A stretch of 64,000 nt of DNA from UBA8190 sp003453695. GTDB lineage: Bacteria > Actinomycetota > Acidimicrobiia > Acidimicrobiales > UBA8190. The first letter of the stretch is position 1, and the number at the start of each line of letters is the position of its first letter. The translations under genes and the position numbers were made by a program. Shown here in pieces: positions 1-8,182 of this stretch. The notes under the pieces were generated by a model that saw nothing but the letters and a program-made list of their open reading frames with translations, was not told where the DNA came from and did no database searches. The stretch spans positions 1 through 64,000 of the forward strand of contig DAIRBY010000008.1 of NCBI GenBank assembly GCA_036796975.1, read 5' to 3'.

Positions 1-29
1 CGCCCGAGCGCATCTTCGACACCGGCTGA
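1..29 (+). CDS. possible C-terminal tail of a gene entering from the left
   Basis: One plus-strand frame reads PERIFDTG and then stops at 27-29. It is followed at once by a terminator-like hairpin and then by the end of a convergent minus-strand gene. That arrangement fits the tail of a gene that starts outside the window. Eight codons cannot identify a product. Confidence 0.25.
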
Positions 30-32
30 GCC

Positions 33-50
33 GGGCGCTTCGGCGCGCCC
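33..50. terminator. GC-rich hairpin between convergent gene ends
   Basis: GGGCGC (33-38) and GCGCCC (45-50) form a 6-bp stem around TTCGGC. There is no T tract. It sits between a possible plus-strand stop at 29 and the minus-strand stop at 66, so a bidirectional terminator role is plausible. Confidence 0.35.
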
Positions 51-65
51 GGGCGCATCCGTGCT

Positions 66-1544
66 TCAGAAGTCGAGGGCGGAGAGCTCGGGGACCGTTC
101 GAAGCGACCGTTCCCGGGCGTCGAGCCACCGCTCTCGCCGCTCCCGGCGCACGCGCTCGCTCAGCTTCGGTTCCACGACCCGGGCCGGCCGCCAGGCCGC
201 CGCGATCTCGTCCTCGTCGGCGTACGCACCCAGGGCAAGCCCGGCGAGGTAGGCGGCGCCCAGCGTCGTGGCCTCGGTGACGGGAGACACCTCCACCGGT
301 CGCCCGCATGCGTCTGCCAGCGCCTGGACGAACACGGTGTTGGCGGACATGCCGCCGTCCACCCGCACTGACGGCACCGACAGCCCGGTGTCGGTCTCGG
401 CCGCCTCGAGCAGATCGGCGCCCCGGTGCGCCACTCCCTCCAGCACGGCCCGCACCATCTCGGCTCGCCCCGTGCCGCGGGTGATGCCGACGAACGTGCC
501 GCGGGCCCCGTAGTCCCAGACCGGCGTCCCGAGGCCGAGCAACGCCGGCACGAACCACACGTCGCCCGAGTCGCTCACCGACGCCGCCACCGTTTCCGAC
601 TCAGCGGCGTCGCCCAGGATGCCGAGGTCGTCGCGCAGCCATTCCACGCACGTCCCCGCCGACAGCATGATGGCTTCCACACCCCACGTGATCCGTCCGG
701 CCCGGCTCCAGGCGGCGATGGGGAACGTGCCGGCTCCACCCCGGCGCTCGAAAGACGGGCGCCTCGGGCCCACGCACATGTCGAGCATGCCGCCCGTGCC
801 GAAGGTGACCTTGGCCGAACCGGGCCTGGTGCAGCCCTGGCCCACGAGCGACGCCTGTTGGTCCCCGGCCATGCCGCAGATGACCGGTGACCCGGGAAGG
901 GCGCTCGCCGGACCGAGCACACCGGTGGAGTCCACGATGTCGGGCAGCACGCCGGCAGGGATGAGCAACGCCTCGAGGCGCGCCGTGTTCCATCTGCCGC
1001 CGTCGGAGGTGACGAGCCCCGTGACGCCGGCGTTGGTCTCGTCGGTGACGTGCAGCGACCCCTCCGACAGCGTCCACGCCACCCAGCTGTCCACGGTGCC
1101 GAAGCACAGGTCGCCGGTGCGCTCGGGATCGGCCAGGTCGAGCAGCATGACGACTTTGGTGGCCGACTCGTTGGGCGCCAGGCGGATGCCCTGGTCGGCC
1201 AGCGCCATGCACATCCCCACGGTGCGCAGGTCCTGCCAGCCGATGCCGGGCCCGACCGGGGTGCCCGTCTTGCGGTCCCACACGACGGTGGAGGCGCGCT
1301 GGTTGGTGATGCCGACACCCGCGACGGGCTCCTTGCCGTCTCGGGCGGCGTCGTCCGACGCCGCGAGCGCCACTTCGAGCACGGCGTCGGCCATGGCGGT
1401 GGCGTCGAATTCCACGAACCCCGGCGCCGGCGAGGTGGGGAGCAGCTCGCGCCGATGCACGTGGCTGACGTCGCCCCCTTTCACCACCCCGGCCCGCAAC
1501 GACGAGGTGCCCACGTCGACGACCAGGACCCTCGGGCTGCTCAC
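66..1544 (-). CDS. FGGY-family carbohydrate kinase, glycerol-kinase-like but divergent
   Basis: This is an ATP-dependent polyol kinase of the FGGY family with 492 residues, close to the usual 490-510. The N-terminal phosphate-binding segment DVGTSS, the GITNQR motif and GDQQAS are visible. In canonical glycerol kinase the glycerol-contacting stretch reads NQRET, and a Tyr precedes FSATK. Here they read NQRAS and APNESATK, so a Glu and a Tyr that hold glycerol appear to be lost. The GTG start overlaps the stop of the upstream oxidase (GTGA), making this the third gene of the glpD operon. The substrate may be another triose or polyol, or an alkylglycerol. A canonical glycerol kinase lies at 32397-33938. 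Confidence 0.85.
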   Translation of the reverse strand: MSSPRVLVVDVGTSSLRAGVVKGGDVSHVHRRELLPTSPAPGFVEFDATAMADAVLEVALAASDDAARDGKEPVAGVGITNQRASTVVWDRKTGTPVGPGIGWQDLRTVGMCMALADQGIRLAPNESATKVVMLLDLADPERTGDLCFGTVDSWVAWTLSEGSLHVTDETNAGVTGLVTSDGGRWNTARLEALLIPAGVLPDIVDSTGVLGPASALPGSPVICGMAGDQQASLVGQGCTRPGSAKVTFGTGGMLDMCVGPRRPSFERRGGAGTFPIAAWSRAGRITWGVEAIMLSAGTCVEWLRDDLGILGDAAESETVAASVSDSGDVWFVPALLGLGTPVWDYGARGTFVGITRGTGRAEMVRAVLEGVAHRGADLLEAAETDTGLSVPSVRVDGGMSANTVFVQALADACGRPVEVSPVTEATTLGAAYLAGLALGAYADEDEIAAAWRPARVVEPKLSERVRRERRERWLDARERSLRTVPELSALDF

Positions 1545-3148
1545 GGCCAGGGCACCTCACCGAAGGGCGAGGGCAGGCCGAGCTTGCCCGGGTTGAGGAT
1601 GCCCCGCGGGTCGATGGCGTCCTTGAGCCGGCGCAGCACGTCGAACCCCTCGCCCAGGGCCCGCTCGACGAAGCGGGCCCGGTTGATGCCGATGCCGTGG
1701 TGGTGGCTGATGGCGCCGCCGGCGCGCATGACCACGTCCATGGCCGCTTCCCAGGCCGACTCGTAGTAGTCCTCGGCCCAGGCCCGCTCCTCGGCGACGT
1801 CGTCGGGATCGCCGCCGTCGGACCGCCGTCCGGCGAAGGTGAAGTACAGACACGCACCGTCGGTGTAGGCGTGCGACTCGTGCGCCGAAGCCGCCAGCGT
1901 TCCCGGTACCGACCGCAGCGCCTGCAGCGTGCTCTCGTACAGCGCCGCCAGCGCCGACCACGGTGCCGCCACCTCGATGGTGTCGACGACGATCCCGGCC
2001 CGGTACAGCGGGGCCAGCGCCGAGACGTCGTTTCGGTGCTCGAGCCAGCGCTCCACCAGCGCGGCGTCGAGGGGCTGGCCGGCGTTGGCGGTGCACTCGG
2101 TCTCAACCACGGCCATGGTCGCCTCGAGCAGGGGAGGGTCGGCCTCGTCCAACACGATGAGCAGCGACCGGCCCTCGACGGCGAAGTTGCGTTGCGCCTC
2201 GACCTCGTCGTACAGGCGCAACACCGCCGGTGTGGCGCCCCTTCGCAGCACGCCGCGGCACGCCTCGAGCCCGGCGTCGAAGGTGGCAAATCCGTAGGCG
2301 TGCCGGCCCTGGGCGGCGGGCAGCAGGTGCATGCGCAAGGTGGCGGCGGTGATCACCCCGAGCACGCCCTCGGATCCCACGAAGAGCTGGGTGAGGTCGG
2401 GCCCGACGGCGGCCCGGGGCCCGGTGCATCCGGTGCGCACGGTGCGGCCGTCGGCCAGGGCCACCTCGAGGCCGGCCACCATGTCTTCGATCTTCCCGTA
2501 GCGCGTCGAGTACTGCCCCGCCCCCCGGCAGGCCAGCCAGCCGCCCACCGTGGACAGCGCCATCGACTGGGGCCAGTGCCCGACGGTGAAGCCCTGGGCC
2601 TGCAGCGCCTGCTCCAGGTCGGGCCCGAAGGTGCCGGGCAGCACATCGGCGAGCAGCGACGTGGCGTCCACCGCGCGTACGCCGGCCATTCCGCACAGAT
2701 CCAGCGACACGCCGCCGAAGACGGGCACGCTCGATCCGCACACCCCCGACCGGCCCGCCACGGGCGTCACCGGTACCCGGGCGTCGTGGCAGGCGGCCAG
2801 CACCGACGCCACCTGGGCGCCGTCGGACGGCCGGGCCACCACGGCGGGCAGGGCGGGCACCTCCCCGTCCATGGCCCAGCGGATGGCGAGCGGCCACCAG
2901 TCGCGTCCGGCCTCCACCCGCACCGCTGCGTCCACCGTCACCTCGGCGCAGACGTCGCGCAGGCGGTCCACGAGGGCGTCGTCGACGGGGACGCGCGGAC
3001 CGGCGATGCGCTCGCCGACCTTGTCGGGGGCGGCGTCGACGGGCGTGACCGGGGTGGGAGCGCTCGGGTTGCCCCCGGCGCGGGCGTGGGCGCCGGCGTC
3101 AGCGCCGGCGGTCACGTCGGTACCCGTCGCCGACCGAGAGGAGCTCAC
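1541..3148 (-). CDS. FAD-binding oxidase, alkyldihydroxyacetonephosphate synthase-like
   Basis: This 535-residue FAD-linked oxidase belongs to the PCMH/vanillyl-alcohol-oxidase fold. The FAD loop GRSGVCGSS, the stretch STRYGKIEDM, the VGSEGVLGVIT segment and the C-terminal ISHHHGIG histidine motif are all typical of alkyl-DHAP synthase, the enzyme that makes the ether bond of ether lipids. The last segment, DPRGILNPGKLG, closes the fold. The start is GTG at 3148, which overlaps the GlpD stop as GTGA; the downstream kinase also starts by GTGA overlap. Glycolate-oxidase-type activity is an alternative. The first 45 residues are Ala/Gly/Pro rich and probably disordered. Confidence 0.85.
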   Translation of the reverse strand: MSSSRSATGTDVTAGADAGAHARAGGNPSAPTPVTPVDAAPDKVGERIAGPRVPVDDALVDRLRDVCAEVTVDAAVRVEAGRDWWPLAIRWAMDGEVPALPAVVARPSDGAQVASVLAACHDARVPVTPVAGRSGVCGSSVPVFGGVSLDLCGMAGVRAVDATSLLADVLPGTFGPDLEQALQAQGFTVGHWPQSMALSTVGGWLACRGAGQYSTRYGKIEDMVAGLEVALADGRTVRTGCTGPRAAVGPDLTQLFVGSEGVLGVITAATLRMHLLPAAQGRHAYGFATFDAGLEACRGVLRRGATPAVLRLYDEVEAQRNFAVEGRSLLIVLDEADPPLLEATMAVVETECTANAGQPLDAALVERWLEHRNDVSALAPLYRAGIVVDTIEVAAPWSALAALYESTLQALRSVPGTLAASAHESHAYTDGACLYFTFAGRRSDGGDPDDVAEERAWAEDYYESAWEAAMDVVMRAGGAISHHHGIGINRARFVERALGEGFDVLRRLKDAIDPRGILNPGKLGLPSPFGEVPWP

Positions 3149-5010
3149 CCCGAGCGGCCCTCCGGCACGGCGGGCCCCGGGCTGGCCGCGGCGTCCACAA
3201 GGCCGGCCCGGGCCAGGCCGGCCCGGGCGGCGTCGGCGAACCGTTCGGCCTCCTGCGCCAGCGACGCCCGGTCGCGTCCCCACTCGTCCGCCACCAGGGC
3301 CGCCACCGCGGGCGCGGCGTCGGCGGAGGCGGCGGCACGGCGCAGCAGTGACCGGGTGCGCCGCTCGAGCACGTCGTCCACGGTGACGGCCATCTCCTCC
3401 CGGGCCGCCCACAGTGCCTCCACCTTGAGGGCGGGCAGGCCCGGGACGAGCGGCTCGAGCAGCTCGGGGCGCCCCCCGGCCAGCTCGAGCACGGCCGGGG
3501 CCTCGTCGCCGTGGCGGGCCAGCAGCTCGGCGAAGGTGGTGTCGTCCACGGCGTAGGCCCGGGCGCCGGCGGCGCGCTCCTCGGCCAGCCCGGCTGCCCC
3601 CCGCAGTGACATCTTGGCGGTCCGGCACCGGTCGGCACCTGCGGGCGCGGCGGTCCCGAGACGGCGCACGGCCGCGTTCACGGCGTCCTCGGCCATCTGG
3701 CGGTAGGTGGTGAGCTTGCCGCCCGTCACCGTCACCATCCCGCTCTCCGACACCCGAACCAGATGCCGGCGCGACATGTCGGCGGTGCGGGCCGAGAGGT
3801 GCTGTCCGCGGGCGGCGGCGGCAAGCGGGCGCAGGCCGGCCCACACCCCGGTGACGTCGCCGCGCTCGAGCGGCTCGGTCACCACCGCGTTCACGGCGTC
3901 GACGACGTAGTCCACGTCCTCGGGGAGACAGGCCGGGTCGTCGAGGGGACCGTCCCAGTCGGTGTCGGTGGTCCCGATGTACACGTCGTCCCCATCGGCC
4001 CACGGCACCACGAAGACCGAGCGGCGGTCGCCGGCCACAGGCACCACGGCGGCGATGTCGGCCGGGAGCTTCTGGCGGGGGACCGTGACGTGGATGCCCT
4101 TGGCGGGCCGGATGGAGTGGGGGTGGGTGCCCTCGTCGAGGGCGCGCACGTCGTCGGCCCACACACCGGTGGCGTTCACCACCACCTCGGCCCGCACCTC
4201 GATCTCGGGCTCGACCGGCGCCCCCGGCACCGGCAGCACGGGCCGGACCCGGGCGCCGCGCACCCGCCCGGTGCCGTCGTGGACGAGCTCGGTCACCTCG
4301 GCGTAGTTGGCGGCGACGGCCCCGTGGTCGAGGACGGCGGTGCGCAGGATGGTGAGTGTGAGCCGGGCGTCGTCGGCCCGGGCGTCGTAGTAGAGGAAGC
4401 CGGCCACGAGCGCGTCGGTGCGAAGGGTGGGCAGGTGCGACAGCGTCTCGGCCTTGTCGATGCGCCGGTGGCGCTTGCCGATGCGGATGCCGCCGGTCAG
4501 GTCGTAGAGCCACAACGCCGTCGAGTAGGCCCGCGTCACCTGCTTGGACACCACGCCCGCCTTGCCGAACAGCGGGATCAGGAAGGGCAGCGGCGTGACC
4601 AGATGCGGCGCGTTGTCGAGCAGGCGCTGGCGCTCGTGCAGCGACTCGTAGACCAGCCTGAAGTCGCGCTGCTGGAGGTAGCGGATGCCGCCGTGCACCA
4701 TCTTGGACGACTTCGACGAGGTCCCCGAGGCGAAGTCGTGGCGCTCCACGAGCGCCGTGGACAGCCCCCGGGAGGCGGCGTCGAGGGCCACGCCGGCCCC
4801 GGTGATGCCGCCGCCCACCACGAGCACGTCGAAGGCCTCGGCGCCGAGCCGCTCGAGCGCCACGGCTCGGCGGAAGCCGTGGCCGTCGGGGGCGGGGGAC
4901 CGGTCGAAACGGCGCGCAGAGGCGGCGGGGCCGGGCACGGCCAGAGACTGCCACAGGCCGTGGACCACCCTCTTTGCCGGCCCGTACCCGCTGGCGCCAG
5001 GCTGCGCCAC
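3145..5010 (-). CDS. glpD: glycerol-3-phosphate dehydrogenase, FAD-dependent
   Basis: GlpD oxidises sn-glycerol-3-phosphate to dihydroxyacetone phosphate at the membrane and passes electrons to quinones. The protein has 621 residues, somewhat long for the family because of a basic N-terminal extension of about 55 residues. The FAD-binding GGGITGAGVALDAASRG lies near residue 66, followed by the family signatures GTSSKSSKMVHGG and RYLQQ. The C-terminal DAO_C region is present. It is the first gene of a three-gene, overlap-coupled operon. The intergenic space to the divergent Fur-family gene carries a perfect palindrome that could control both directions. An internal start closer to the FAD motif is possible. 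Confidence 0.93.
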   Translation of the reverse strand: MAQPGASGYGPAKRVVHGLWQSLAVPGPAASARRFDRSPAPDGHGFRRAVALERLGAEAFDVLVVGGGITGAGVALDAASRGLSTALVERHDFASGTSSKSSKMVHGGIRYLQQRDFRLVYESLHERQRLLDNAPHLVTPLPFLIPLFGKAGVVSKQVTRAYSTALWLYDLTGGIRIGKRHRRIDKAETLSHLPTLRTDALVAGFLYYDARADDARLTLTILRTAVLDHGAVAANYAEVTELVHDGTGRVRGARVRPVLPVPGAPVEPEIEVRAEVVVNATGVWADDVRALDEGTHPHSIRPAKGIHVTVPRQKLPADIAAVVPVAGDRRSVFVVPWADGDDVYIGTTDTDWDGPLDDPACLPEDVDYVVDAVNAVVTEPLERGDVTGVWAGLRPLAAAARGQHLSARTADMSRRHLVRVSESGMVTVTGGKLTTYRQMAEDAVNAAVRRLGTAAPAGADRCRTAKMSLRGAAGLAEERAAGARAYAVDDTTFAELLARHGDEAPAVLELAGGRPELLEPLVPGLPALKVEALWAAREEMAVTVDDVLERRTRSLLRRAAASADAAPAVAALVADEWGRDRASLAQEAERFADAARAGLARAGLVDAAASPGPAVPEGRSG

Positions 5011-5062
5011 GCTGCGGAACAGCCCGGCGCCTGACAGTGGCGATTTCTACCATGGTTGTTAT

Positions 5063-5079
5063 TTGACAGGGAGTGTCAA
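5063..5079. promoter_or_regulatory. perfect inverted repeat, probable Fur/PerR-type operator
   Basis: TTGACA-GGGAG-TGTCAA is a perfect 6-bp inverted repeat with a 5-bp spacer, centred in the 100-bp gap between divergent glpD and the Fur-family gene. The left arm is also a consensus -35 hexamer. The surrounding bases are the most AT-rich of the region. Autoregulation by the adjacent regulator is inferred from position. Confidence 0.5.
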
Positions 5080-5110
5080 CAAACAATCGTTGGCGGATAA
5101 GGTGGAGACC

Positions 5111-5587
5111 GTGAAGACGCCGGAGGAGCTCACCGACCTGTTCCGGGCGCACGGCCGCAAGGTGACGGCCCAGCGCCAGTGCATCTTCCGCGTCCTGCAC
5201 GGCGACGTCACCCATCCCACCGCCGAGGCCGTCCACGCCCGGGCCCGGGCCGAGATGGAGACCATCTCGTTGAAGACCGTCTACCAGACCCTGCACGAGC
5301 TGGCCGACCTGGGCGAGATCGCCGCCCTCGACCTGGGCACCGGCACGGCCCGGTTCGACCCCAACGTGGAGGGGGCACATCACCATCTGGTGTGCACCCG
5401 GTGCGGGAAGGTGCGCGACCTGCATGCCGATTTCCGCAACCTGGCGGTGCCCGACGGGGCCGAGGAGGGCTTCGAGGTCGGGGAGGCGGAGGTGGTGTTC
5501 CGGGGGCTGTGCGCCTCGTGCCGGCGCAAGGGCGGGAGCCGGCGGCGCCGGGAGGCGCTCGTGAGCGGGGCGAGGGCCGACCACTGA
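5111..5587 (+). CDS. Fur/PerR-family metalloregulator
   Basis: This is a DNA-binding metal or peroxide sensor of about 158 residues. The winged-helix part includes TAQRQCIFRVL and ISLKTVYQTLHEL, the usual recognition region. The regulatory site HHHLVCTRCGKV and a second CxxC (CASC) near the C-terminus form the structural zinc site of PerR-like proteins. Starts at GTG 5111 and GTG 5102 are both possible; 5111 has GGTGGAG just upstream. Rubrerythrin follows after 74 bases, which suggests a PerR-type peroxide response rather than iron uptake control. Metal specificity cannot be read from the sequence. Confidence 0.88.
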   Translation: MKTPEELTDLFRAHGRKVTAQRQCIFRVLHGDVTHPTAEAVHARARAEMETISLKTVYQTLHELADLGEIAALDLGTGTARFDPNVEGAHHHLVCTRCGKVRDLHADFRNLAVPDGAEEGFEVGEAEVVFRGLCASCRRKGGSRRRREALVSGARADH

Positions 5588-5661
5588 CCACAGAGATCTC
5601 CGGGCGGAACCGTCGTCCCGGACGAGATGACCACCAACACAGAAAAGAGGAAGAAGACATC

Positions 5662-6080
<419 letters not shown>

Positions 6081-6084
<4 letters not shown>

Positions 6085-6707
6085 TCGCCGCCAACGAGCA
6101 CCGGCGGCTCCGTCTCGAGGACATCGAGGACCTGCGCGCCTACGAGCGCGGCCGCCAGGAGTTCCGGGCCCGGGTCATCGACCTGAAGCGCCGGCGCCGC
6201 CTTTCGGTGGGGCCCATCGTCACCGTGGTGTTCGAGAACCGCGACACCATCCGGTTCCAGATCCAGGAGATGGCCCGCATCGAGAAGATGACGAGCGACG
6301 CCCAGATCCAGGCCGAGCTCGACGTCTACAACCCGCTCATCCCCGGTCCCGGGGAGCTGTCGGCCACGCTGTTCGTCGAGCTCACCGACGAGGCGTCGCT
6401 GCGGGAGTGGCTGGGAAAGCTGGTGGGGGTCGAGCGCGCCCTGCAGCTCCGCCTGGGGGGCGACGCCATGGGCAACGGGGGCCCCGAGGTGGTGCCCGCC
6501 ACCCCCGAGGAGGCACACGCCGAGCAGCTCACCCGGGAGGACGCCACGTCGTCGGTGCACTACGTGCGATTCCTTCTCGGTCCCGAGCAGATCGAACGCT
6601 TCGCCCGGGGACCGGTCACCCTGGCCGTCGACCACCCCGCCTACCGCCACCGGACCGAGCTCCCCGACGAGGTCCGAGACGAGCTGGTCAGCGACCTGCG
6701 GCCCTGA
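6081..6707 (+). CDS. DUF3501 family protein
   Basis: About 208 residues match the DUF3501 family, which is known to occur beside rubrerythrins; its function is unknown. The conserved opening EDIEDLRAYERGRQEFRARV, the stretch VFENRDTIRFQIQEM and VDHPAYRH are visible. There is no ATG, GTG or TTG at the expected start. The only in-frame GTG upstream is 6006, deep inside rubrerythrin. CTG at 6081 would overlap the rubrerythrin stop as CTGA, like the ATGA/GTGA junctions elsewhere in this window, with AGGTGG four bases upstream. A CTG (or ATC at 6084) start is therefore inferred. Confidence 0.82.
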
Positions 6708-6842
6708 GGACGACGGCGGCGCCCGGTGGTCCTGCTCGTGGACGGCCCTTGGGGCGCCCGTGGGCCGGTCTTGGGGTCCTGACCAGGGGGGATCTGGACA
6801 GGCCCGCCGCGGCCGCGCCATACTGGATGTTCCGCCGTTTTT

Positions 6843-6875
6843 CCCTCGAGGGGACCATTGTCCCTGGTCACAGGG
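6843..6875. promoter_or_regulatory. cluster of three adjoining inverted repeats upstream of whiB
   Basis: Three short palindromes abut or overlap: CCCTCGAGGG (6843-6852), GGGAC-CATT-GTCCC (6851-6864) and CCCTG-GTCA-CAGGG (6862-6875). They lie in the 248-base gap between DUF3501 and whiB, about 80 bases before the whiB start. They could be regulator sites for whiB or alternative hairpins ending the upstream operon. No T tract follows. Confidence 0.4.
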
Positions 6876-6955
6876 TCGCGGCGGGCGAAGAACCCATACC
6901 TGCAACCACCCGGAACCGCACTTTCAAGACACCCATGCGCTGATGTGAGGAACAA

Positions 6956-7210
6956 GTGACACCCATGACCGCCCTTTCGACCGCCGCGACCTGGCGTAAG
7001 CGAGCCGCCTGCCAGGGGATCGACCCCCAGGTCTTCTTCCCCGAGTCCGACGAGGACGCCGAGGAGGCCAAGGCGATCTGCGCCATGTGCCCGGTCCGTC
7101 AGCCGTGCCTGGAGCACGCCCTGGCGCATCGCGAGCGTGAAGGGGTGTGGGGCGGGACCACAGAGCGCGAGCGTCGCCGGATCCTGCGCCAGCGCCGCAA
7201 GTCGGCCTGA
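6956..7210 (+). CDS. WhiB-family iron-sulfur transcription factor
   Basis: This 84-residue WhiB-like protein binds a [4Fe-4S] cluster through Cys19, Cys42, Cys45 and Cys51 (the C-x2-C-x5-C pattern ICAMCPVRQPC). The GVWGG turn at 63-67 and a basic C-terminal tail, RERRRILRQRRK, complete the family pattern. Such proteins act with the primary sigma factor. The start may be GTG 6956 or ATG 6965; GAGGAA at 6947-6952 is closer than usual to the first. The last codons are duplicated downstream as a 31-base direct repeat. The WhiB subgroup cannot be fixed by eye. Confidence 0.93.
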   Translation: MTPMTALSTAATWRKRAACQGIDPQVFFPESDEDAEEAKAICAMCPVRQPCLEHALAHREREGVWGGTTERERRRILRQRRKSA

Positions 7211-7333
7211 GCCCGGGACCCGCCAGCCCGCCAGCGCCGCAAGTCGGCCTGAGCCCGGGCCCGGCCAGCCTGCCGGCCTGCTAGCCCGCCCAGCCCGCCA
7301 GCCGCCCAGCCCGCCAGCCGCCCAGCCCGCCAG
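7187..7333. repeat. direct repeat of the whiB 3' end and a 16-bp tandem array
   Basis: A 31-base sequence covering the last codons and stop of whiB (7187-7217) is repeated exactly at 7229-7259. Further on, a 16-bp unit CCGCCCAGCCCGCCAG is present three times without interruption (7286-7333). The tract is non-coding and almost entirely G/C. Confidence 0.85.
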
Positions 7334-7450
7334 GCGCTCGCCCGCTGGGCGCTCGCCAGCCCGGCAGCCTCCGGGGAACCAGGTCGCACCTCCACCTCTT
7401 CTCGGCGCGCGAGCCTGGCGCCAGAGGAGGTGGGGCCGCTGCTCGGTGTC

Positions 7451-8176
7451 GTGACCCCCGGTGCCTATGTGGTGACGGTCGCCCTGGCGGCGGGGCTCGG
7501 GGTCGTGCTGTGCCTGGAGGCCCGCCGTCGTCCCGGACCCTGGCGGCGCTGGGCGGCGGCCGGCCTCGGCCTGGTGCTCTTCGCCACCGCCCTCAGCTAC
7601 GTGCTGGCGCTGGTGGTGGCCGGCACCTTCTCGGCCAAGACCGACCTGCCGCTTCCGCTGTGCGACGTGGCCGTGCTGGTGGCGGCGGCGGCCTGCTGGT
7701 GGCAGGTGCCGGTGCTCGTCGAGCTCACCTACTTCTGGGGACTGGCCGGCACGCTCCAGGCGGTCGTCACCCCCGACCTGTCGGCGGGCTTCCCCCATCT
7801 CGTCTTCTTCCAGTACACGATCGGGCATCTGGGCATCGTGCTGGCCGCCCTGTTCCTGGTGGTGGGGATGGGGGTCCGGCCCCGCCGGGGCGCGGCGCCC
7901 CGGGTGCTGCTCATCACCGCCGCCTACACCGCCGCGGTGGGCCTGGTCGACGGCCTCACCGGCGCCGACTACATGTTCCTCCGTGCACCGCCCGGCAACT
8001 GGACACTCCTGCGGGTGCTCGGGCCCTGGCCCTTCTACGTGCTGAGCGCGGCGGGTGTGGCCGTCGTCCTCGTGACCGTGCTCGACATCCCGTTCTGGCG
8101 CGCCCGCCGTCTGGAGGCGGGCACCGGCGGCACGGCCCGGCACCCCGGCGCCGGCGCCGCCCGGCCGGCGGCCTGA
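7451..8176 (+). CDS. YwaF/TIGR02206-type integral membrane protein
   Basis: This protein of about 241 residues has six to seven predicted membrane helices. It resembles the YwaF family (TIGR02206), whose role is unknown. Family-like features are LPLPLCDVAVLVAAAACWW, a Trp-Gly pair in YFWGLAGTLQAVVTPD, and a late acidic motif near GADYMFLRAPP. A GTG at 7430 overlaps its own AGGAGG sequence and so is unlikely. GTG 7451 is taken here, and CTG 7439 has better spacing. The MFS gene follows after six bases, so co-transcription is likely. Confidence 0.75.
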   Translation: MTPGAYVVTVALAAGLGVVLCLEARRRPGPWRRWAAAGLGLVLFATALSYVLALVVAGTFSAKTDLPLPLCDVAVLVAAAACWWQVPVLVELTYFWGLAGTLQAVVTPDLSAGFPHLVFFQYTIGHLGIVLAALFLVVGMGVRPRRGAAPRVLLITAAYTAAVGLVDGLTGADYMFLRAPPGNWTLLRVLGPWPFYVLSAAGVAVVLVTVLDIPFWRARRLEAGTGGTARHPGAGAARPAA

Positions 8177-8182
8177 GCCGGG

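Noticed and set aside
1541..5584. A single minus-strand frame stays open over more than 4 kb
   Set aside because: Its upstream two thirds are an out-of-frame, Arg/Gly-rich reading opposite or beside GlpD and Fur; only the part from 3148 down is the FAD oxidase.
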